From positions 7,633,163-7,697,162 of the forward strand of contig CAMTDV010000009.1 of the NCBI GenBank assembly GCA_947069175.1: a stretch of DNA of 64,000 nt. The letters run 5' to 3'. This document shows positions 56,093 to 64,000 of this stretch, in pieces. Position numbers and translations under genes: made by a program. The notes under the pieces were generated by a model. That model was not told the origin of the DNA and made no database searches. It saw nothing but the letters and a program-made list of their open reading frames with translations. The stretch comes from Scalesia atractyloides (taxonomy: Eukaryota; Streptophyta; Magnoliopsida; Asterales; Asteraceae). The stretch's first letter is position 1. The number at the start of each line of letters is the position of its first letter.

Positions 56093-56677
56093 GGGTTAGA
56101 CACACAGTCCAGCGGTGGACTGTGTGCACATATAAAACGCAAAACGTCTCGAGTTCGATTCCCGTCTCACACACGCTGCCTTAATAAAATGCATTTTTTT
56201 GTTACTGAACCGGATCGCCTTAGTTATATGTTAAGTATATTGATAACCAGAATAATAACCAAGTTAGACACACAGTCCAGCGGTGGACTGTGTGTTTGTT
56301 TATATCACAGGTCACGAGTTCGAGTCCGGTCCTCAGCACCGACTCGGACAATTATCTTTTCTTTTAAATAAGGCAGAAAAGGAAATATCTATTTTGTATT
56401 TAAGTATAATAAAAACCGAATATTATAACATGTTGAACACACAGTCCAGCGGTGGACTGTGTGTTGGATTGAACCACAGGTCCCGGGTTCGAGACCTGTG
56501 GTGTGCATGACCGTTTCGTTTAAACTGTTTTTAAAATAAAAAGGATTTCTGTTTAAACTAATTAGTGTATATATATAATTAAAATCGGATATATAACGGG
56601 TTAGACACGTAGCTCAGTTGGTAGAGCTGCGTGCACGCGTACGAGAGGTCTCGGGTTCGAGCCTCACTCAGCGCACA
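56093..56677 (+). promoter_or_regulatory. Four tandem tRNA-like pol III modules, 3' LTR of young TR-GAG
   Basis: Modules at about 56093-56173, 56260-56340, 56430-56509 and 56598-56677, same as in the 5' LTR. Confidence 0.68.
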
Positions 56678-57765
56678 ATAATCTGTCAACGAACCGGTCA
56701 ACGGTCAGGTCCACGGTCAACCGGCCGGTCAACGGTCAGAAAAAAAAAAAAAAATTTTTTTATTATTTTTATTTAATTATTTTAATTAAAAATCAATTAT
56801 AAATACTTAAAAATAACATTTTTAAGATTTGAAAATAGCTTCAAACTCACAAAAATACACCCAACAATCCTACTAAAATAGTTTAATAAAATCCGTTTAC
56901 TCACCAAACCATAATGCGATTTATCTAGGTTAAATCTCACTCGTGGTTAAAACCACTTCGCTTGCATTCATCGTCATCAACCGAACGCACCCACTGTGAG
57001 TGAATCTTACAATTCCCCCTTTTAAATTACACGTTTTGGGGTGTGTCATGTGTTATGAATTAATTAATTTATTTATTTAAACTCGTGCCATACCACATCA
57101 TGACTTAATCTTAGATTGATTTATTGTTGTGATTTATTTTCCGTTTGTCAAATTACATGAAACTCATACAATAAGCCCATCAGTTCCTCGTGGGAAACGA
57201 GTAGAACATCGCGTGCTTCAATTCAAATTCATTATTGTTCATGTGTGTTTTCATTGAGTTTATATTGTTTGTAGTTGTGTTATTCATATTATCATGTTTA
57301 TGCAATTCATTCATCAGGCCCCTCAGTTCCTCGTGAGAGACGAGTTGAGCATCGCGTGCCTTTAATTGTTCCATTATTGTTCATGAGTGTTTTCATTTAA
57401 CATCTTATGATTATTGATCAAGTTACATCTAATTTTACTCATGTTTGGTTGTGCACATTTTTCATAATCAATTTAAATAAATTGTTCAAATGTTTTCCAT
57501 AGGATTCACTCGCCAACATTATGTTGATCCAAAAACCTTTTTACACATGATACAGGTGAACAGGTTGAAGCAAGGATAGCATAGGATATGTCTTAGAAGA
57601 GAAACAAAGGAGTTAGATTGTTAGTTAGATCATGTTGTAGCAATCATTGTAAACTTTCATTTAATTTGTATTAATGAATATGAAACATTTAATAAATGTC
57701 ATGAGCTTTGATGATAACCCAATCATGCCCCGATTACCTTATCCGCTGCGGGTTGGGGTGTGACA

Positions 57766-57770
57766 TATAT
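57766..57770 (+). repeat. Target site duplication TATAT, right
   Basis: Follows the terminus GGTGTGACA and matches 48266-48270. Confidence 0.9.
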
Positions 57771-57779
57771 GACATGAAT

Positions 57780-57965
57780 GATAATGTATATGTTGGCAAC
57801 GTCACGTTCCGCTCATAGGTAATGGGGAACGGACGAGCCTATGATGATGTATGTGAGATCAAGGCTCAATCAAACGGAGCCGATCGTATGTTGGCAACGC
57901 CACGTTCCGCTCATAGGTAATGGGGAACAGTTCCGCTCATAGGTAATGGGGAATAGACGAGCCTA
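57780..57965 (-). repeat. Short tandem repeats in the solo LTR
   Basis: Blocks with GTTCCGCTCATAGGTAATGG occur three times (near 57803, 57905 and 57929), two of them following GTTGGCAACG. One hairpin copy of the TR-GAG type lies between them at 57857-57886. Confidence 0.75.
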
Positions 57966-58468
57966 TGATGATGTATGTACTGAAAATGATAAATTTAATC
58001 TAAACATTAACAACACAAACAATTGATACATATTGGATTCACATTTGATCATTGATATGATGAATGCACAAGTGTTTAAATGTAATAAATAATAAGCGAC
58101 ACATGATACACCCCAAAATGTGATTAAAACGGGAAATTGGTAGAGATTCACTCACATTGGATGCGTTCATTTGATGATGTTGGATGCGCACGAGTTTTGG
58201 GATTTAATCGACGAGGGAAAAACTAACCTAAAATAATAACGAAATGGTTCGGTAAATAAGTGGATTTTATTAACAATTTTAATAGGATTTTTAGATTTAT
58301 TTTTGTGAGTTTAAGGTCATTTTCTAACTTTAAAAATATTATTTTTTAAGTATTTTTAATTGATTTTTAAATTAAATAAATAAATAAAAATATAAAAAAA
58401 ATGTTGACTTTTTGTTGACCGTTGACCGGTCCGTTGACCGGACCGTTGACCGGTCGGACAGTGGAAAT

Positions 58469-58549
58469 TGGTGCGCTGAGTGAGGTTCGAACCCGGGACC
58501 TCTCGTACGCGTGCACGCAGCTCTACCAACTGAGCTATGTGTCTAACCC
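58469..58549 (-). promoter_or_regulatory. tRNA-like pol III module in solo LTR, canonical A box
   Basis: Minus strand A box TAGCTCAGTTGG and B box GGTTCGAACC. This is the orthologue of the last sense module of the TR-GAG LTRs. Confidence 0.65.
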
Positions 58550-58645
58550 AAATAATCTGTGTTTTAATTATATATATATACAAATTAAATGTTAATTTAT
58601 TTGGTTTATATTAAAAGGTTTTAAAATGGTCGAACCGGTTTGCAG

Positions 58646-58712
58646 GGAGCCGGATCGAACTCGGGTCCTTCGGTTTGTAAGCGCACAGCCCAACCAGTTG
58701 GGCTGTGTGTCT
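58646..58712 (-). promoter_or_regulatory. tRNA-like pol III module in solo LTR, covarying D arm
   Basis: The minus strand starts with a near-continuous hairpin CACAGCCCAAC, TG, GTTGGGCTGTG. The B box is GTTCGATCC. Relative to the other modules both stem strands changed in a compensatory way. Confidence 0.65.
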
Positions 58713-58804
58713 TATCTGTTTAACTTACGATTTACATTAATCTTATAAACAAACTGGAATCTGTTCTGATTCAGTTTTAAAAAGAATGATTTTAATTCGG
58801 AAAG

Positions 58805-58885
58805 TCGGTGCGTTTGTATGGTTCGAACTCGTGACGTGCGCTATGTGTTTGCACACAGTCCACCGCTGGACTGTGTGTCTAACCC
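58805..58885 (-). promoter_or_regulatory. tRNA-like pol III module in solo LTR, first sense module
   Basis: The minus strand has CACAGTCCAGCGGTGGACTG and B box GTTCGAACC. Confidence 0.65.
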
Positions 58886-59657
58886 GGTTTAATATTCAAT
58901 TTATATTATACTTATACACAACGTCGACTTCGTCTTCTTCATTTATAACGACACAGACAAAGATGTCCGACTGTTCTTGCTTAAATCGTTCGTCTAACAT
59001 ATAAATGATTGAATTGTAATGGATAAAGAAGGTTTTGGAAATGAATGTACCGGAAAAGATGTTTTTCTCAGAACTCCAGCAAAGGTCGTCGGCTCTGTTT
59101 TGTGAATTCCGTCTGATCGGATCAATTTACAGTTTTGATCAATTAGCTGTGAAATTAAGTGACTAAACAAGAATTATCAGAGAGATTATCCGACAACGTC
59201 GTCTGGGACCGATTCTGATTGAAGGATTTGAGTTAGTAAAAGTCTAACAATGGATTGAAAATGAAAGAATCGAGAAATTTACCGATTTGATGTATGTCAC
59301 GGTTTTCCGGCGAAAGTCCGGCGATAGCAGATAACGATTCCGACGAACAGAAGTTAGAGTGAAAATGAAATTGAAGGTGCTGTGAGTGTTTCCGAGATAT
59401 GAGGCGATGGTATTATCAGTGTAAATTGAAAGTAAATTTCATTTCGGTTTCAATCTCAACAATCATATGAATTGAAGCATTGAAGGTTGAATTGATTAGA
59501 ACGTGGGTTGTAACTAGCATTGAATCATCGGTTATACTCAGAAACTCGCGACCATACCAAAGGTTTCTGGATATCTGAAAGCCGATGAGCGGTGGGCGCA
59601 AACAGATGAATTCGCGGTGGAACTTAAGTTTTATATAATTCATTGATTACACAAACG

Positions 59658-59731
59658 AGTCAAGTGGCGGAGTAGTTAAGATGTGTGTTGGTTGTTTCTT
59701 CCGGCTGACCCGGGTTCGAAACCCGGCAGCC
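59658..59731 (+). promoter_or_regulatory. Class-II tRNA-like pol III module in solo LTR U3
   Basis: The plus strand (antisense to the LTR) has A box TGGCGGAGTAG, B box GGTTCGAAACC and T stem CCGGG/CCCGG. TTTT and TTTTTT follow within about 15 bases. This is the most tRNA-Ser/Leu-like module in the window. Confidence 0.7.
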
Positions 59732-59915
59732 TATTTTCTTTTTTATTTACTTTATTTTTACTTTTTAACAATTATAGTTTCTATATTCTAAAATGTTTAT
59801 TAATTATTTGTTTAAAATTAAAATTAATCATAAATACGCACCGAATTTTTATAACTTGATATTCGATTTATAAACGAAGCGAGTTTTGGAAACCCGTTTT
59901 TCGACGGATGTTACA

Positions 59916-59920
59916 CTCAT
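59916..59920. repeat. Target site duplication CTCAT, right
   Basis: Follows GATGTTACA at 59915 and matches 47863-47867. Confidence 0.88.
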
Positions 59921-60283
59921 ACTCGAATACAGGATATATTTGATAACACGCAACATGTATGCATGATACATACTTTATACACGATGTGTATACTCGATCT
60001 TGATCAATACATACATATGCGTACGTTATAACATGTTACCTATGCTTATGATACCTTATTACACCTTAAAATGGCATAAAATGTCTTTAAAAATGGTCCA
60101 AACCCGCCAAAGTTGAACAAAACAATAAAATATAAAAGGTGTGTCCCGGCCCGGTCCGTAAGGGTACCTGGGCGGAACATATTGTTTTGGCTCGCGAATT
60201 ATGCACGGATCCACACAATGTGAGCTCACCCAATGGCCTCTTAACCCCATTTAACACCCCCAAACCACCTCCTAACCTCTCCT

Positions 60284-60292
60284 CTATATAAA
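60284..60292 (+). promoter_or_regulatory. TATA box of the outer LTR
   Basis: CTATATAAA follows a C-rich stretch (CCTCCTAACCTCTCCT) and precedes an ACACTTTCC-type leader. This is a good RNA polymerase II core promoter candidate. Confidence 0.6.
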
Positions 60293-62135
60293 CCAAGTTC
60301 CTCCACACCTAAAACACTTTCCAATCTTCATCTAATCACTCTCAAGCACTCCAAAATTGTTCCAAATTAGTTGCAACATCAGATTTTCGGGCATATGGTA
60401 CCACCTTCACAAAAGTGAGCATAACTTGCTCAAAACTTGGTCTTTTTACTTGATTCTTGTTTCATATTACTTGGATTATCATTAAGGTTGAATCCAAGGG
60501 TTCTCCATGGAGAATCCAGACCTTGAAATGCCCCTAAATTGTCCCAAAATTTCTGTTTGTTTTCAAACTCTTTCAAAACTTGTCTATGTTCATCAAACTT
60601 AAGTCTAACTCATCTCAAACCTATGTCCGAATGCTTACAACACTTCTTGTGGTTGGTTAGGCTTAAAAACAAGGTTGAGACATGCAAACCAGAGTATTTA
60701 TCCTTACAAACTTTCTGTTTTCATAGAGGTTCAAGCTCACAAGTGGTGCAAGTTCATAACTTGTTCATGTGTGTCCACCATGGTTAGCCTTGGCTATCCT
60801 AAACTTCGAGACCACACATCACTTGATGTTCTCTTAGATTTGTCGTGTATTAGCTCATTTCTTATTGTACATTCATGACCCTTCTTGTTGTCTATGGCAA
60901 CTTGTGTAGTGGTGAATCTCATAAAGAGGTTAAATGGATGTTTATCATCCTACCTCCATGCTTGACTTACTTGAATACTTGGAGGTACCAAAGTGGATGG
61001 TTCATCCGCCAACATCCTACATGATCATATATGACTATGTATATATTATGGACTATATAATCCTAAAAACCGAAACCTTGATAATGGCTAAGTAATCATC
61101 TATCGAGTTATTAAGTTTATCACTATGGTACGTAGTTCTTTGTCACGATTCTAATAGGTCTTGAACCTATGAAACCATGTCAACCCCTTTTCGGGTTATC
61201 ATAGTGTCAAGAACAAGTGCTATGTCTTAGTGAATATTTTCATACATAATACTTTAATTCTTATTTCCATAATCTCGCTCGAATAATCCGAATCTACCAT
61301 TACACTCCTAACTAATACCTATGTTCTTCTTGTAGAAGGACAAGGTGCCAAATTCTAAACATCACAACAAAGCTCCTAGGATTACTTAAGTGGAACACTT
61401 AGCAAAACCGTGAGTACGCTCGACCCATTTACCATTTTAATCACTTTTGGGTTGTAACATGTTTACCTATCAAAATACACATATCATGAACTCATGCTTT
61501 ACATGCTCAATCCTTATACTTGAATACTTGTTATGCCTAGATACATGCTTGATTACACATGCTTGATCATTAACTTAGCTAGCCCAACTTATCATATATA
61601 GCGCTATAGGAGTAGCACACCACCCGTCGGGGTTATGTTAAGATTATCATTCTCATTTTAGTCTTGTCACTTTTGTGGCAAGGGAAGCTTGATCTCGTTA
61701 ATACTTTTGTGGAAACTCGGGGTTTGATCTAGTATTGCATGATTAGTATGAACTTTGCTTACAGTTACCATGTGGATTCGAGTTATACACTTTATACTTA
61801 TGCTATGTATCACCAAACTTGTGTACTCGCCTTTGCCTTTGCCTTTGCATTGAACTTTTATTTTTAACATGTTACAGGTTGATGAAGATTTTGCCATGAA
61901 ATTGGAGTAGTGAGGATGCTTAGATACACATATAGACGTTAGGTTTATAAAGTGTTGTATCAAATTTTGCCCTTGTTATTGTTGTATTTGAAATTCCTTG
62001 TAATGTATGACAATGTTGTTATGAATGAAATATGTGTTTTATTTAAATATTGTCACCAATTAGTACTTATGAGCAATGAGCAATCTTGTTTTGTCTCACT
62101 CTGATATTTTCACCATCGGTTCGGGTGTGATAGAT

Positions 62136-62147
62136 TGGTATCAGAGC
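62136..62147 (+). other. Primer binding site of the outer element (tRNA-iMet)
   Basis: TGGTATCAGAGC, three bases after the LTR. Confidence 0.85.
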
Positions 62148-63145
62148 TATAACTATAGGGAATTAGGTAGAATTGCCATGTTCGACCTAGTCTATAGTTT
62201 AAGTGCCATTTTTGACCATTCTTATATCATGATTAAAACTTTATTCTTCCTCATTGCTTCTTCCCTTCGCTTTTTGTCTTAAACTTACATAATGTCTTTC
62301 CAAAGGCATTTTACACAATACACTTGAAGACTTGAAGACACTCATCATGCAAACGAGGCGATTTGCACCAAGATAGGTCCAATGACTTACAATTTTTGGT
62401 GAAATCCCTCATTCCGCGTATTCGATTTTTCACGAAGTTATACCATCAAGTTAGGAGTGATATCCACATCTTGATGGAAACTTTCATTTCATACTCTAGT
62501 GGATCTTACAAACGAGTCAGATTATGCTCCTCGTTTAGTAAACCACACTTAGGGTACGAAATCGTCAAGTTAGGGGTGAAACCCGCACCTTGTCGATTAA
62601 GTCCCATTCCTTGATTTTTCGCTCTCGCCAAAGTTCCGATTTTCTAATCAATTAGAGACGTGTAGTAACTGGAAGGGTAAAATACCATTAGTCGCTTCTC
62701 GATGAGAGTATTTTACCTATAGGTCAAAGCACGTTTCTCTAATTAGAAAGGATCTTTGATTCACTTTGGAATTGTCGACGTTTCTCTACCTGAAACAATC
62801 TCATGTTTTATTGAACCAATCTTTTATGTTATCTCAATTTTTATGTGATTTTATACTTGCTACCTTACTCGTTTCGAACCATTGCACATTTCGCACGTTT
62901 ATCGCAATAAAAAACAATACTAATCCCCGTGAACAAACTAAATTTATGCTCCTTATTCGTATTCATACGTGATTATACATGCTATACTTTATGAATTCAT
63001 GCAAACTTTGTGAACTATACTTGATGAACCCATGCAATCTTATATGGACCATGCTTGAATCTTATACATGCTTATACGTGCAACACTTGTTTTTCCCATA
63101 TTATGATCAAGTCTCATTCCCTTTTCTTCTATGTTGAACCCCTAG
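62148..63145 (+). other. Leader of the outer element
   Basis: About 1 kb without a supported gene. Near 62656-62735 it shares the words GTAGTAACTGGAAGGGT, CGATGAGAGTA and GGTCAAAGC, in this order, with the TR-GAG leaders. The gag ATG at 63146 follows ACCCCTAG, which resembles a splice acceptor. Confidence 0.5.
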
Positions 63146-64000
63146 ATGAATTCCCCTAACTCATCTAAGAAATCCAAGAGGTCCAACAAGGGTTCCAACA
63201 ACAACATCAACAATGAAGACTCCATCTCCAAGCAAGAACTCATCGGTCTTGTCACCGAGCAAGTGGCCGATCAAATGGCCCGTGTTATCCCTGATATTGT
63301 TAGCCAGCTTCAAACCATTAACACCGAAACCCCCGAATCCTATGCCGACTCTAAAACCGACAACCCCAAAACGTTCTTCTAATTCAAGCATTTCATGGCT
63401 TGTAAACCAGTCGAATTCACTGGCATGGACGGTGTCACCGCCATGATCAATTGGTTTGACGCGATGGAGCTTACCTTTCTTCAGGGGGGTGCCCTGATGA
63501 ACTTCAAACCTTTAATGCTACTAGGGTCTTTCGCCAGAGAGCCCTTGAATGGTGGACTACGGGACGCAATAAGTGTGGAAACGAAGTAGCTCACGCTCTC
63601 ACTTGGGACGAGCTCAAGCAACTCATTAGAGACCAGTTCTGTCCTCCCCACGTGACCCAGAAACTCGAAAACGAATTCTGGAATCTCACCCAAAAGGGGA
63701 GCGATGCTGAGGGACTGATCGCTCGCTTCAAATAATTGAGTATCGTTTGTACTGGACAGGTGGATACGGTTCCCAAAGCGATAGCTAAGCCTATTTGTTC
63801 GCTTTCGATTGTGATCATGAATCACGTAGCCCCCACAAACCCAAGAACCCTTGAAGAAGCCTATAGCATAACCATCCAGCTTAACCACAATTGCATCCTT
63901 CAAGGGGCCTACGACAAGGTTCCTACGAAGCATGCGCACCAAGCCACCGCCAATACCACCACTACCGAGTCGCCTCCCCCTCAAGTAAAAAAGAACAACC
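63146..64000 (+). pseudogene. gag: gag of the outer element, broken, runs out of window
   Basis: The start MNSPNSSKKSKRSNKGSN is basic and polar. A TAA at about 63380 interrupts just before FKHFMACKPVEFTGMDGVTA, which matches the capsid start of the TR-GAG gag (YKHFKSCDPPKYKGTEGVTA). After a frame change, RALEWWTTGRNKCG and LTWDELKQLIRDQFCPP continue the core, with another TAA near 63733. The similarity suggests a relative, possibly the autonomous branch, of the TR-GAG family. Its pol, if present, lies beyond 64000. Confidence 0.75.

Larger units (their letters stand above)
48271..57765 (+). mobile_element. Young full-length TR-GAG retrotransposon
   Basis: A complete 9495-bp element: LTRs at 48271-50906 and 55128-57765, primer site at 50910, leader, intact gag, structured repeat array, polypurine tract and TATAT duplications. 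The two LTRs differ, as far as I can see, only by three small changes, so insertion was recent. There is no pol. An intact gag together with near-identical LTRs indicates that the family has been mobile lately, using enzymes supplied in trans. Confidence 0.92.
55128..57765 (+). repeat. 3' LTR of the young TR-GAG
   Basis: 2638 bp. Differences from the 5' LTR: one extra A near 55750, A15-T7 instead of A14-T8 near 56740, and one extra C near 57321. TATA-like sequence lies at 55649-55656. Confidence 0.95.
47868..59915 (-). mobile_element. Solo LTR of a TR-GAG-related family, minus strand, interrupted
   Basis: Pieces 47868-48270 and 57771-59915 add up to about 2.5 kb and have LTR ends, TGTAACATCCG and GGGGTGTGTCA when read on the minus strand. 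No interior is present and CTCAT flanks both sides, so this is the product of LTR-LTR recombination. It is related to but clearly diverged from the TR-GAG LTRs. A TATA-like TATATAAAA lies on the minus strand at 59629-59637. Near 57860 it carries a copy of the GGCTC/GAGCC hairpin that otherwise belongs to the 3' arrays. Confidence 0.85.
47674..62132 (+). repeat. 5' LTR of a further Ty3/gypsy element, interrupted
   Basis: Left part 47674-47867 starts TGTAACACCTCGCG inside the RT gene. After the nested insertions it resumes at 59916 and ends GTGTGATA just before a tRNA-iMet primer site. Without insertions it is about 2.4 kb. The end is TA instead of CA. A promoter is visible at about 60284-60292. 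The region 60300-62132 has no gene that I can support; a short TTTGCC repeat lies at about 61830. Confidence 0.8.

Noticed and set aside
60539..60878. Cysteine-rich small secreted-protein-like ORFs
   Set aside because: They lie inside the outer LTR, overlap each other in different frames and have no signal peptide that I can defend.
1..64000. Host gene fragments
   Set aside because: Every sizeable open frame is explained by retrotransposon domains, LTRs or tandem repeats.

Overview
The window is plant nuclear DNA made entirely, as far as I can see, of nested LTR retrotransposons. I found no host protein gene, rRNA or ordinary tRNA gene. The tRNA-iMet primer sites, the Tat- and Tekay-type Ty3/gypsy domain orders, TATA-bearing LTRs of 1 to 3 kb and GT-AG-like signals indicate a large-genome eudicot. 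The acidic and proline-rich extra ORFs and the antisense gypsy-type ORF resemble elements I remember from Asteraceae. That family assignment is from memory, not from a search.

Layout. (1) Positions 1-27298 hold a decayed plus-strand Tat-lineage element: truncated 5' LTR, gag, protease, RT, two RNase H domains, integrase, an antisense ORF, and a 3' LTR. (2) The antisense ORF is split by a 15.8-kb insertion at 8788-24609. This insertion has three LTRs and two gag-only interiors between one pair of TCAGA target duplications. It lacks pol, so it belongs to the TR-GAG type (LTRs plus gag only). (3) 27299-28638 is a diverged LTR remnant. (4) 28644-42174 is a complete but decayed minus-strand Tekay-like element with 3.2-kb LTRs, chromodomain remnant and ATAAC duplications. 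(5) 42180-47673 is the LTR end, extra ORF, gag, protease and RT of a plus-strand Tekay-like element, cut inside RT. (6) The cut is made by another LTR element whose 5' LTR runs 47674-62132 and whose broken gag continues to the window end. That LTR is itself interrupted by a minus-strand solo LTR (47868-59915, CTCAT duplications). The solo LTR is in turn interrupted by a young TR-GAG element (48271-57765, TATAT duplications) with near-identical LTRs and an intact 462-codon gag. Four insertions are therefore stacked at one place.

The most unusual system is the TR-GAG family. Each full LTR carries five tRNA-like modules with recognisable RNA polymerase III A and B boxes: one class-II-like module on the antisense strand in U3, and four in tandem on the sense strand downstream of the TATA box, most followed by T-runs. 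The region 3' of gag is a higher-order array of two hairpin-forming units. Both hairpins show compensatory base changes between copies, so the paired structure appears to be maintained. A third covarying inverted repeat lies just before the polypurine tract and is shared with the Tekay-like element. Together these features suggest a non-autonomous parasite of Tekay-type elements that has kept gag, structured RNA signals and pol III-like promoter modules. Its reverse transcriptase and integrase would have to be supplied by other elements.

Most other coding sequences carry stops or frameshifts. Only the gag at 51704-53092 is clearly intact.
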